A stretch of 40,465 nucleotides of DNA from Dehalococcoidia bacterium. Lineage in GTDB: Bacteria; Chloroflexota; Dehalococcoidia; GIF9; AB-539-J10. This document shows, piece by piece, positions 24,573 through 31,824 of this stretch. The stretch is taken from the NCBI GenBank assembly GCA_030610855.1, contig JAUWQY010000012.1, forward strand, positions 1-40,465. The letters are read 5' to 3'. The number at the start of each line of letters is the position of its first letter. Within the stretch, counting starts at the first letter, position 1. The notes beneath the pieces were generated by a model that searched no databases, was not told where the DNA came from, and saw only the letters and a list, made by a program, of their open reading frames with translations. A program made the translations under genes and the position numbers.

Positions 24573-25190
24573 GGTGGCACAATAGTCGAGTTATTGGCCA
24601 GGCAAGGAGTAGGCCATCTGGTTGTCATCGATGATGACTGCTTCGCCGAGCAGGATTTGGACAGGCAAATCATGTCCGCGGAGAGAAGTCTGGGCCAGCC
24701 GAAGGTCACCGTTGCTGCCAGGAGAACCAGGGAGATAAACTCAGCGATCACAGTCACTACATGTCGCGAAAGGCTAACCAGGGAGAATGCCCGGAGGCTC
24801 CTTAACGGTGCCCAGGTAGTAGCTGACGGGCTTGATAATCTGCCATCGCGCTTTGCGGTTGAGCAAGCTTGTCGTGAGCTCGGAATACCGTATGTCTACG
24901 GAACGATAGCAGGTTTTAGCGGGCAACTCATGACTATCTTCGCTCAGGACACCGGGCTGTCCTCCATCTACGGGCCGTGCAATGCTCTTTCCGAACGGGG
25001 TATAGAGACCGCAACCGGTAATCCTGCAGCCACACCGGCAATGATTGCCGCCTTGCAGGTTCAAGAGGTAATCAAGATCATCACCGGCATAGGTACCCCC
25101 ACACACAATCAGATCCTGCTGGTGGATGCCTCCCAAGGTACCGCCGACAGGATTGAACTGACGAAGCAGAGCAAATGGCATCAGTTATAG
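24552..25190 (+). pseudogene. ThiF/MoeB/HesA-type adenylating enzyme, truncated with an in-frame TGA
   Basis: E1-like enzyme that adenylates the C-terminus of ThiS/MoaD-type sulfur carriers. The ATP-binding Gly loop reads AIAGAGG, then a TGA (24570-24572), then GGTIVELLARQGVGHLVVID; the stop replaces a residue that is leucine in homologues. Everything before the loop (usually ~30-40 residues, including RYSRQ) is missing, at the same point where the opposite-strand glycyl-radical enzyme is cut. From the TTG at 24594 the frame is open (198 aa) with QPKVTVAA, ADGLDNLPSRF and an ALQVQEVIKIITG end. The zinc CxxC pairs common in MoeB are absent, as in HesA-like forms near aldehyde:ferredoxin oxidoreductases. 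It overlaps moaD-like 25175. Confidence 0.72.
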
Positions 25191-25459
25191 TACGCTTCTA
25201 CAGCCTCTGGCGTCACCATCTGGGCACAGATAGCCTTACTTTGCAGGCCGACAACATAGATGAAGCCCTGTCCCAGCTCGAAGGGAAATTCGGTTGTCAA
25301 CTGCGAGAGAAGCTCGAGACTGATGGGATTCGCCTCGATGGAAAGATACGTGACCATTCGCTCATCCTTCTGAACGGTACCAACATGCGGAACCTGAAGA
25401 GGACCGATTTGAAGGAAGGAGATGTGTTGCATATCTTCCCTCCCGCAATGGGCAGATAA
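25175..25459 (+). CDS. MoaD/ThiS-family ubiquitin-like sulfur carrier, atypical C-terminus
   Basis: 94-aa beta-grasp protein: VIVRFYSLWRHHLGTDSLTL, LSQLEGKFG, HSLILLNGTNMRNL and LKEGDVLHIFPPAMGR. The strand order and the GDVLHIFPP ending are typical of MoaD, the sulfur carrier of molybdopterin synthesis or of tungsten-enzyme clusters. Functional carriers end in GG; this one ends MGR, so it could not form the usual thiocarboxylate unless processed. It overlaps the ThiF-like gene by 16 bp, the usual E1-carrier pairing. Together with the damaged E1 gene, the ending suggests that the locus is decaying. Confidence 0.78.
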   Translation: MASVIVRFYSLWRHHLGTDSLTLQADNIDEALSQLEGKFGCQLREKLETDGIRLDGKIRDHSLILLNGTNMRNLKRTDLKEGDVLHIFPPAMGR

Positions 25460-25634
25460 GAGCCAGAGAAGGCGTGACTAGCCTGTCTTGTTGGCGCAGC
25501 GGTCGATAGGCCTCTGAGCCTGCTCAACGGCCTCGCACTCTTGCCAGGCACGATATCCATAAGGACGCTCATGTCGGAGCTTCTATCAGGGAACGAGAGC
25601 AGCACTAGCTGTTTCGGAAGACGCGACAGAATGC

Positions 25635-25640
25635 TAGAAT
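25635..25640 (+). promoter_or_regulatory. -10 element adjoining the TGS-GTPase start codon
   Basis: TAGAAT ends 7 bp before the ATG at 25648, and no Shine-Dalgarno is present, so a leaderless transcript is likely. The -35 region (TTTCGG, 17 bp upstream) is weak. Confidence 0.35.
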
Positions 25641-25647
25641 TAGTTAT

Positions 25648-26628
25648 ATGCCAGCGAACTTACCACCGCAGTATTACGAGGCTGAGAGGAGATATCGGCT
25701 AGCCAAAGAGCCCGATGAGAAGATCGTCGCGCTACAAGCAATGCTCGCCATTATGCCCAAGCATAAAGGCACCGATAAGCTTCACGCTGGCCTGAGACGA
25801 AAGATCGCCAAGTTTTCACAGGAAGCCGAACGGAAGTACGCCACAGCCAGAAGAACAGGCTTCTATATAAAGCCGGAAGGCGCGGGACAGGTAATGCTGG
25901 TTGGTCCGGCCAATTCCGGTAAATCGCAGCTATTAGCGGCCCTGACCGACGCCCTCCCAGAGATAGCTGAGTATCCTTTCACTACTCAGACGCCGATCCC
26001 GGGGATGATGAAGTTTGAAGACACCCAAATACAACTGGTGGATACGCCGCCCATCGGGCACAAAGAAGTGAGGATACTGCTAGCAAACCCACTCAGAAAT
26101 GCCGATCTCATTGCTATTGTAATAGATTTGTCCCTGGAGCCGATAGGCCAGGTAGAGGCAACACTTCAGGGGTTAAGAGAAGCAAGAATAGAGCCCTTAA
26201 TCGACGACGCTGAACAGGCAAGTCCGGGCTCTTATCCCAGGAAGATGGTCATCGTGGGAAACAAGAATGACCTGGCAGGTTCCAACAGGAATTGTGAAAT
26301 CGTGCGTTCGCGATACGCCGGGCTGTTTCCCGTACTTGCCGTTTCAGCCAAGGAAGGTAACGGCCTCGACGAGTTCAGAACAGCGGTCTATCACGAGCTG
26401 GGCATCATTCGGGTCTACACCAAGACCCCCGGCGCCAAGGCTGACATGGCTGACCCCATGATAGTGGAGAAAGAAAGCACAGTGGAAGAAGCTGCCGAGA
26501 GCCTCCATAAGGACTTTCGCGAGAATCTAAAGTATGCTCTGGTTTGGGGATCAGGAAAGTATGACGGCCAGAGGGTTAGCAAGGGACATACACTTCAGGA
26601 TGGTGACATAGTGGAGTTCCACACGTAA
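25648..26628 (+). CDS. Obg/DRG-like GTPase with C-terminal TGS domain
   Basis: 326-aa P-loop GTPase. An N-terminal helical region (about 1-70, LRRKIAKFSQEAERK) precedes the G domain: G1 VGPANSGKSQLL near 86, G2 YPFTTQTPIPG near 112, G3 LVDTPP near 130, G4 VGNKNDLAG near 203 and G5 VSAKEGNG. The C-terminal ~75 residues are a TGS domain (VWGSGKYDGQRVSKGHTLQD and GDIVEFHT), as in the archaeal/eukaryal DRG proteins. The helix-G-TGS order is that of DRG, with ribosome association expected. G3 has DTPP rather than DTPG, seen in related sequences. Its neighbourhood is rich in RNA-binding proteins. Confidence 0.9.
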   Translation: MPANLPPQYYEAERRYRLAKEPDEKIVALQAMLAIMPKHKGTDKLHAGLRRKIAKFSQEAERKYATARRTGFYIKPEGAGQVMLVGPANSGKSQLLAALTDALPEIAEYPFTTQTPIPGMMKFEDTQIQLVDTPPIGHKEVRILLANPLRNADLIAIVIDLSLEPIGQVEATLQGLREARIEPLIDDAEQASPGSYPRKMVIVGNKNDLAGSNRNCEIVRSRYAGLFPVLAVSAKEGNGLDEFRTAVYHELGIIRVYTKTPGAKADMADPMIVEKESTVEEAAESLHKDFRENLKYALVWGSGKYDGQRVSKGHTLQDGDIVEFHT

Positions 26629-26755
26629 CTCATCTTGTCAACCGCCTCACCCGAAGGCGTGTTATGAGCGAGACCCGACCCACCGGACTGCAGTGTTGCT
26701 CGTCCCTTGCACAGTCGCGAGAATGAGCAGATGATGGGACGGTGATCTCCGCTTG

Positions 26756-26784
26756 TTGCAATTTTCGTCGTCCTTCATTATACT
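26756..26784 (+). promoter_or_regulatory. Promoter of zinc-ribbon/RRM module 1
   Basis: TTGCAA (26756-26761), 17-bp spacer and TATACT (26779-26784), with a start near 26791. The same layout (17-bp spacer, leader of about 110 nt) occurs upstream of the two other zinc-ribbon genes at 32239-32267 and 36008-36036. Confidence 0.65.
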
Positions 26785-26790
26785 TGAATC

Positions 26791-26902
26791 GGTGGTTACA
26801 GGTTTAGGTTATCGCGCCTCTGTGAAAGCTCTTTCGGGTCTATTTACAAACGTTGGATGACCGAAGCTCTAGCCAAGTATTTCATGAAAGGAGGTCATCC
26901 AG
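26791..26902 (+). ncRNA. Conserved zinc-ribbon leader RNA, copy 1 (SD-sequestering hairpin)
   Basis: 5' leader of about 110 nt. It carries the box GTTTAGGTT (26802-26810) shared by three loci, then a long-range stem: TTGGATGACC (26853-26862) against GGTCATCCA plus the G of the GTG (26893-26902), nine Watson-Crick pairs and one G:U. The loop is exactly 30 nt (26863-26892) and contains AAAGGA of the ribosome site; the last two G of AGGAGG and the start codon lie in the stem. The same geometry is found at 32124-32173 and 35892-35941. Probably a cis-acting translational switch; the signal (cold, or RRM protein binding) is inferred. Confidence 0.65.
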
Positions 26903-27207
26903 TGGGATTCACAGACAAATCGTTGCAGTGTTCTGACTGCCACGCCACTTTCACATTCACCGCTGATGAGCAGGAGTTCTACGCCAATAAGGGATATGCC
27001 AATGAACCCAAGCGCTGCCCCGCCTGCCGCGAAGCCAGGAAAACTGAGCGCAGCAGCTTCGATGGGTACAGGTCTAGCCGCCAAATGCATCCCGCAGTGT
27101 GTGCCGAGTGTGCTAAGGAATGTGAAGTGCCTTTCGAGCCTCGAGAGGGCAGGCCGGTATATTGTAGTGACTGCTACAACAAGATCAAACCGAGCAGCCG
27201 GCCGTAG
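26902..27207 (+). CDS. Zinc-ribbon protein, probable nucleic-acid-binding (module 1)
   Basis: 101-aa protein with four Cys pairs forming two zinc sites: LQCSDCHATF (near 8-17) with KRCPACREARK (near 40-50), and PAVCAECAKECEVPFEPR (near 69-86) with PVYCSDCYNKI (near 90-100). It is a paralogue of the proteins at 31825 and 35677, whose starts (MSFQEKSLQC, MSFQDKSIQC) show that the GTG at 26902 is the true start here (VGFTDKSLQC). An upstream in-frame ATG at 26857 lies in the leader stem and is out of step with the paralogues. The extended ribosome site AAAGGAGGTCATCC overlaps the leader hairpin. An RRM gene follows after 136 bp. RNA binding is inferred from context. Confidence 0.85.
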   Translation: MGFTDKSLQCSDCHATFTFTADEQEFYANKGYANEPKRCPACREARKTERSSFDGYRSSRQMHPAVCAECAKECEVPFEPREGRPVYCSDCYNKIKPSSRP

Positions 27208-27295
27208 TTTGGTGCACCTGGATTCAATGGGGACTGGAGCTGAATCTGGCCCTCGAAGGTTTAGAGGCAGGCGAGTTCACTGCATTTCGATGAGT

Positions 27296-27323
27296 TTGGC
27301 CGCAGCAAGGGTATGGTCATAAT
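27296..27323 (+). promoter_or_regulatory. Weak possible promoter before RRM gene 1
   Basis: TTGGCC (27296-27301), 16-bp spacer and CATAAT (27318-27323). It could add transcription of the RRM gene independent of the zinc-ribbon leader. Weak match. Confidence 0.3.
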
Positions 27324-27343
27324 ACGGAAAGGGGGTTAACAAT

Positions 27344-27709
27344 ATGAATATTTATGTAGGCAATGTATCTCGGGAGACCACAGAGGATGAACTGCGTAAG
27401 GCATTCGAGCCCTTTGGGCAGGTCACGTCGGTGAACATCATCAAGGATAGGTACAGCGGCGAATCCAGAGGTTTTGCGTTTGTTGAGATGGCGGTGAAAT
27501 CCGAAGCACAGACTGCGATCAACGAGCTTAACGGAAAACAATTGGGGGAGCGGACGCTCAGTCTTAATGAGGCACGCCCCCGCACCGAAGGCGGAAGAGG
27601 TGGCGGGTCGTATGGCAGAGGTGGCGGGTTCGGTGGGTCGTACGGCGGAGGAGGCGGGTCCTACGGTCGAGGTGGCGGTGGTGGAGGAAGCAAACGACGT
27701 AGATACTAA
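27344..27709 (+). CDS. Glycine-rich RRM RNA-binding protein (module 1)
   Basis: 121-aa single-RRM protein. RNP2 is NIYVGN (2-7) and RNP1 is RGFAFVEM (near 45-52), with the intervening ELRKAFEPFGQVTSVNIIKD and ERTLSLNEARPR closing the domain at about residue 78. The C-terminal 40 residues are Gly/Ser/Tyr/Arg-rich (GGGSYGRGGG repeats) and end KRRRY, the design of cyanobacterial Rbp and eukaryotic cold-inducible GRPs. It binds RNA, likely as a chaperone under stress. A ribosome site AAAGGGGG precedes the ATG. Paralogues are at 31257, 35466 (remnant) and 40071. The stop overlaps the convergent MBL gene by 4 bp. Confidence 0.94.
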   Translation: MNIYVGNVSRETTEDELRKAFEPFGQVTSVNIIKDRYSGESRGFAFVEMAVKSEAQTAINELNGKQLGERTLSLNEARPRTEGGRGGGSYGRGGGFGGSYGGGGGSYGRGGGGGGSKRRRY

Positions 27710-28605
27710 GCTGCCAGTATCTTACGGATTACAGTCCTCGTAACATCGGCCTGAAGCTCGGAACTTAGGAACGGAAGTTCATCTCTCTCCTGTATCTCAG
27801 AGAAGAGCTTCTGTGCCACTTCCTCAATGTCACCTATCTCTTGATATCGCTTGACAACATAGTTCTTGAGCCTTTCCGTCCCTTCCAGGCCCTGTTGTAA
27901 GATGTTTCTGGCTTGCTCACCGAGGAGAACACCGTGATGCTCAAAAGCACATATCTCTATATCGTAGCTAGAGAGTCTCTTCAGTGATTCCATATAGCTA
28001 GAGAAGTCGTACTGGGGTGAGGGGATGATGGTTCCCCTTCCATCGGACAGTGGACACGGGGCAGCATCGGAAGGGAACATGGCTTTCAACTCTGGAACAT
28101 ACACCGCCAGGGAGCACTTTGTATGGCCCTGCGTCTCTATGAAGTGGGCCTCGATTCCGTCGCCAAGCTCCACAACATCATTTGCGCCCACAACTCGATC
28201 GACCCGAATCCCGTCGAACTCCAAATTCAGCTCTTCGTATTCTTTCTGGAGCCCCAGCGCATCGATCGCCCCCTTGTTAGCAGTGGCAATGACATTCGCC
28301 ACCTTCGGTTTCGAGAATAGTTCGGCCGCGTACGCCGAAGCGAGTATCTGTACCTGAGGGAATTTCCTCTTCAAGTAGGGCACTGCTCCGCAATGGTCGA
28401 AATGAGAATGGGGCACGACGAGATACTTTATGTTGCCAGCGTCAAAGTCCATACCAGAAAACTGTCTTTCCAGGGCCGGGGCTATGTAGGCCATCCCCCC
28501 ACCAACAATCATGGCGTCCTTTCCTCTGATCAGATAGAGACAAATCTCCCGAGTCCCCAGGAAATCTATTCTGTCAGTGACTTTGCTCGGCTCTCCAATC
28601 CACAT
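27706..28605 (-). CDS. MBL-fold hydrolase (ODP/flavodiiron-like domain)
   Basis: 299-aa metallo-beta-lactamase-fold protein. Metal ligands are HSHFDHCGAVP (near 85-95), ETQGHTKCS (near 155-163), FPSDAA (near 177) and EHHGVL (near 223). An N-terminal strand-rich section (EICLYLIRGKDAMIVGGG) is typical of the oxygen-binding diiron or glyoxalase II-like group, but no flavodoxin domain follows; the C-terminal 70 residues are helical. The substrate is not predictable. It is convergent with the RRM gene (4-bp overlap). Immediately upstream on the same strand is an alpha/beta hydrolase gene, 28 bp away, so they may form an operon. Confidence 0.86.
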   Translation of the reverse strand: MWIGEPSKVTDRIDFLGTREICLYLIRGKDAMIVGGGMAYIAPALERQFSGMDFDAGNIKYLVVPHSHFDHCGAVPYLKRKFPQVQILASAYAAELFSKPKVANVIATANKGAIDALGLQKEYEELNLEFDGIRVDRVVGANDVVELGDGIEAHFIETQGHTKCSLAVYVPELKAMFPSDAAPCPLSDGRGTIIPSPQYDFSSYMESLKRLSSYDIEICAFEHHGVLLGEQARNILQQGLEGTERLKNYVVKRYQEIGDIEEVAQKLFSEIQERDELPFLSSELQADVTRTVIRKILAA

Positions 28606-28633
28606 GTCAAATATCTCCCTTCCTGCTACACGA

Positions 28634-29410
28634 TCAGGCAGAAACGAATTCTCTAATCGCCTGGAAGTACATCTCCCTGCCTGTCCACATTATGTCGTTG
28701 TGATCGGCTCCGGGAATCAGAACCAATCTCTTATCGCTGGCTGCTGAACTGCGAAACAGGGCTTCAGCCTCACTAGCAGGGATGATCTGGTCACACTCGC
28801 CGTGAATAATGAGTGTCGGCACTGCAATAGTACGCATCTTGGCAAGATTAGGAAACTCAGGGTCTTCCATACCGAGAGACCCGGCCGGTAATCCCAGATG
28901 CAACAAGAGGTTGATGAAACCAACAAACCCGCTCTCGAGAATCAATCCCTTTATCTTCTCTTGACAGCGGTAAGCTATTTCAACGGCGGAAATGCTTCCT
29001 AGAGAGCGACCCATGACAAAGACGTCGCTGCAGTACTGTCCCCGATGCAGAATATCATCGAATGCCTTGAATATGATGGAGGCATCGGAAACAGTGTTGC
29101 TCAGAGTAGGCTGACCCTGACCTGCGCCATAGCCACGATAATCTGCGACAAAGAGGTTGAGACCCAGCTGGTTATACGAAGGTGCAATATAATCATAATC
29201 ACTGACCACCTCGCCATTGCCATGGAAATAGAGAACGGAAGCTGAGCCCCGGCTGTGAATATAGAAGCGGCAAGAGACAGAAACGTCCTTCTCTACAGCG
29301 ATGAAATGGTCACAGGCACCGGATGGAGTTCGGGTATTATCCTTTCTTGGATAGAAGACAAAGGCGAGAATCTCAGGTCGGTCCAATGCAGAATAGTCGG
29401 TTTGCGACAT
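28634..29410 (-). CDS. Alpha/beta hydrolase (BAAT/Abhd17-like serine hydrolase)
   Basis: 258-aa cytoplasmic hydrolase. The oxyanion and nucleophile elbows are visible: YFHGNGEVVSDYD (near 78-90), VADYRGYGAGQG (near 100), then VMGRSLGSISAVE with the catalytic Ser in GRSLGS (near 138-143). The acid is in IIHGECDQIIP (near 203-212) and the histidine in PGADHND (near 235). This pattern is that of COG1073-type esterases; the substrate is unknown. It is followed on the same strand by the MBL-fold gene. A tRNA-Val fragment and terminator lie upstream. Confidence 0.9.
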   Translation of the reverse strand: MSQTDYSALDRPEILAFVFYPRKDNTRTPSGACDHFIAVEKDVSVSCRFYIHSRGSASVLYFHGNGEVVSDYDYIAPSYNQLGLNLFVADYRGYGAGQGQPTLSNTVSDASIIFKAFDDILHRGQYCSDVFVMGRSLGSISAVEIAYRCQEKIKGLILESGFVGFINLLLHLGLPAGSLGMEDPEFPNLAKMRTIAVPTLIIHGECDQIIPASEAEALFRSSAASDKRLVLIPGADHNDIMWTGREMYFQAIREFVSA

Positions 29411-29591
29411 CTCTTCTTCCGGCCTGATTTTAGCATATTCGGCAATTCTTCCATCTTGATGAAAGCCTCAACAAACATCTTAGAGTCGTTAGGATCCGTC
29501 TGACTTGACTCTAACAGCTACAATTTCCCTCCAAAGCTGGAACCGTGAGCCTGTAGCTTCGTTTTTGACCTGCCCGGAGCGATTCATGAAG

Positions 29592-29633
29592 CGGGCGGTA
29601 GAGGATTTGAACCTCTGATCTCCTCTGTGTAAG
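29592..29633 (-). tRNA. tRNA-Val(UAC) 3' fragment (attachment-site-like)
   Basis: On the minus strand the sequence from the anticodon loop CTTACAC (29627-29633) to the acceptor 3' strand CCGCCCG (29592-29598) reads as a tRNA-Val 3' half, with a proper T arm AGAGGTTCAAATCCTCT (29600-29616). The 5' half is absent: the bases before the loop (AGTGT) do not pair with AGAGG, no D arm is present, and no CGGGCGG acceptor strand is found. So homology starts within the anticodon loop, exactly as in tRNA-derived att sites left by integrases. It is not a functional tRNA. Confidence 0.7.
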
Positions 29634-29644
29634 ACACTCCTGCA

Positions 29645-29675
29645 AAAAGGCGGAGGCCGCTTGCCTCCTTTCTGA
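29645..29675 (-). terminator. Terminator of the DEAD-box helicase gene (possibly bidirectional)
   Basis: GGAGGC (29652-29657) and GCCTCC (29663-29668) pair around a 5-nt loop. On the minus strand the hairpin is followed by GCCTTTTTGC, a good U-tract, about 110 bp after the helicase stop. The plus strand has TTT after the stem. Confidence 0.65.
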
Positions 29676-29780
29676 GAGAGATCATAGCGAACACGAACTA
29701 AAGAAATCCAGTTCCCTGCCTAGCCATCTGTCCGGCGCAACAATCTAGAGGTAACACTGCGATGCAATGCCTTATGAGTA

Positions 29781-30989
29781 TCATCGGTTACGTTTCACCA
29801 ATCTCTTGCGCTCTATGTCATGCCGTCGTGGCTGTCCCGAAAGGTGTGATTGTCCGTCCGGTGCAGGCCTGGCGTAATCAAAGCCTTGCAGTGTCAACCG
29901 CTTCAGCCGCGCGTTGAGAAGCCGCTCAAGGGCGCTTATCTTATCAGTATCGGCGCTGGTGACAAAGGTAATCGCATCTCCGTTCTTCTTAACCCTTCCG
30001 GTACGGCCGCTGCGGTGGATATAGGCATCCGTATTTTCCGGCATATCGTAATTGATGACGTGGGAAATACTCAAGACATCGATACCGCGAGCGGCGATAT
30101 CGGTTGCCACCAGAATCTTGATCGAGCCGTTACGGAAACCTTCAAGCGCGGCTTGACGTCGGCTCTGAGGAAGGTCGCCCTGCAGAGAAGTCACCCGATA
30201 GCCGGCTCTTACCAGCTGCTGTGCCACGCGTTCAGCTCTGTGTTTGGTACGGGTGAAGACAAGCACCGACTCCATACTGGTTCTATTTAGAATTTCCTTC
30301 AGCAAATTCGTCTTCAGGTGCTGTTGTACCGGGTACAGAGCGTGTGACACTGTTTTTGGCGGTAGCTCGGGGTCGACCTGCACTGTGACCGGGTCATGCA
30401 GGATTTCACGCGCCAGGCGCCGGATATCCGCGGGCATGGTAGCTGAGAAAAGCAATGTCTGGTGTTTGTGAAGTATGCACCTCAGTATGTTACGTACATC
30501 AGGCAAAAAGCCCATATCGAACATACGGTCAGCCTCGTCAATGACGAGGACCTCCAGCTCTGACAAACTGATAGTTCCTTTCCAGAGGTGGTCAAGCAAA
30601 CGACCCGGGCAGGCCGTGACAATCTCAGCACCGTTGCGCAGTCCACGGATCTGCTGTTGCATGCTCACCCCGCCGTAGATAGCAATACTATGCAGCCCTG
30701 TTCTGCTCCCCAGATTGTTGACAACCTCGCAGGTCTGCTCGGCCAGTTCGCGTGTCGGTGAGATTATCAGAGCCCGGACGCCTCCTTGAGGACTTGACCG
30801 CAGCCGTTCTAGAATCGGCAGCACAAAAGCGGCGGTCTTGCCTGTGCCAGTCTGTGCAAGCCCAATGACATCACGCCCCTGCATTATGAGCGGGATGGCC
30901 TGCAATTGAACTGGTGTGGGTACGGAATAACCGAGCTCACGTACACCAGCCATGACGCTTGGATGAAGATTAAAGGTTTCGAAATTCAT
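29781..30989 (-). CDS. DEAD-box ATP-dependent RNA helicase (RhlE/CsdA-like)
   Basis: 402-aa superfamily 2 RNA helicase. Q motif region FNLHPSVMAGVRELGYSVPT PVQLQ, motif I AQTGTGKT (near 45), Ia PTRELAEQ, II VIDEADRMFDMGF (near 148), III SATM, IV VLVFTRTKHRAE, V ATDIAARGIDV and VI HRSGRTGR, all present and in order. The C-terminal extension is short (~35 residues) and basic (IERKRLVKRNR), as in RhlE. It unwinds structured RNA and typically acts with RRM or cold-shock proteins. Same strand as the zinc-ribbon/RRM pair 2, with a 267-bp gap, so the three may be co-expressed. Ribosome site AAGGAG. Confidence 0.95.
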   Translation of the reverse strand: MNFETFNLHPSVMAGVRELGYSVPTPVQLQAIPLIMQGRDVIGLAQTGTGKTAAFVLPILERLRSSPQGGVRALIISPTRELAEQTCEVVNNLGSRTGLHSIAIYGGVSMQQQIRGLRNGAEIVTACPGRLLDHLWKGTISLSELEVLVIDEADRMFDMGFLPDVRNILRCILHKHQTLLFSATMPADIRRLAREILHDPVTVQVDPELPPKTVSHALYPVQQHLKTNLLKEILNRTSMESVLVFTRTKHRAERVAQQLVRAGYRVTSLQGDLPQSRRQAALEGFRNGSIKILVATDIAARGIDVLSISHVINYDMPENTDAYIHRSGRTGRVKKNGDAITFVTSADTDKISALERLLNARLKRLTLQGFDYARPAPDGQSHLSGQPRRHDIERKRLVKRNR

Positions 30990-31256
30990 TAAACTCCTTG
31001 GTGAAATGCGAGCCCAAAGCCTGAACGATTGGTCAGATGGCTCAAATCATTTGATATTTTCTTTCTCCTCCTCTGTTACTCACCGCCTATTATTCCCACT
31101 ACCGGAAATTGCCGCCCCATCTTTATATGAAACGGGCAAGGCCTCGATAACAAACCGGTTCTTCAGTCTTTCGCCTCGGCGTTAGCGATTGCAGTTGTGC
31201 CTTCCGGCTTCGAAGGACTTCAACATATCCGTAGCTCCTTTAAGCGGCAAGGTTGT

Positions 31257-31625
31257 CTAGTATCTTCGTTGCCTGCCACCACCGGAGCGGCCCCCGCTCC
31301 TGCCACCACCATACCCACCACCATAACCGCCGCTATAGCTGCCACCTCTCCTATCGCCGTAGGAACCACCACCCCTGCTGTCCACGCGAGGACGGGACTC
31401 ATTAACAACAACGGTTCTGTCGCCAAGCGTTTTGCCGTTCAGTCCTGCAATGGCAGCTTCCGCCTCAGACTTTGATGGCATATCAACGAAGGCGAAGCCC
31501 CTGGCTTGCCCAGTTAGCCTATCAGCAGGAATAGCGACGGATTCCACCTTGCCATAAGTGCCGAATTCTGCTGCCAGTTTCTCCTCCGTAACATCAAAAG
31601 CTAGATTGCCCACATAGATCTTCAT
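31257..31625 (-). CDS. Glycine-rich RRM RNA-binding protein (module 2)
   Basis: 122-aa RRM protein. RNP2 is KIYVGN and RNP1 is RGFAFVDM. The linkers are the module's most diverged: EEKLAAEFGTYGKVESVAIP and ADRLTGQARG. The Gly/Arg/Ser/Tyr-rich tail (GGSYSGGYGGGYGGG) ends RQRRY, matching the KRRRY end of the module 1 protein. The ATG at 31625 has GGGAGG at the right distance; translation from 31700 would add 25 unrelated residues. It follows the zinc-ribbon gene (199-bp gap with a strong hairpin) and precedes the DEAD-box helicase. Confidence 0.94.
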   Translation of the reverse strand: MKIYVGNLAFDVTEEKLAAEFGTYGKVESVAIPADRLTGQARGFAFVDMPSKSEAEAAIAGLNGKTLGDRTVVVNESRPRVDSRGGGSYGDRRGGSYSGGYGGGYGGGRSGGRSGGGRQRRY

Positions 31626-31764
31626 AATCTTCCCTCCCTTATCATTGATTTTGTTCGCTGTTTCGCTTAATACCCCTGCCGCCGCTTCCGTTGAAAGCAC
31701 AGCAGCACAGACTGCCGTGATTCGCCTTCACGTCTTGACACTTCTAAGGACAAAGCTGAAATTT

Positions 31765-31814
31765 GTCATGAGCCACAGCCAGGCTAGTCGCCCAACCTGG
31801 ACGTGGCTCATGAC
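31765..31814 (-). promoter_or_regulatory. Long hairpin between zinc-ribbon 2 and RRM 2 genes
   Basis: GTCATGAGCCAC (31765-31776) and GTGGCTCATGAC (31803-31814) are perfect inverted repeats, followed inward by AG/AC mismatches and CCAGG/CCTGG (31779-31783, 31796-31800): 17 pairs around a 12-nt loop. It lies 11 bp after the zinc-ribbon stop. The tail on the minus strand (AAATTT) is not a strong U-tract, so this is better described as a processing or attenuation hairpin within the operon than as a full terminator. Confidence 0.55.
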
Positions 31815-31824
31815 CTGACCTCAC

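Noticed and set aside
26857-26901. ATG at 26857 as start of the zinc-ribbon protein
   Set aside because: It lies in the leader stem, lacks an equivalent in the two paralogues, and the GTG at 26902 matches their N-termini exactly.
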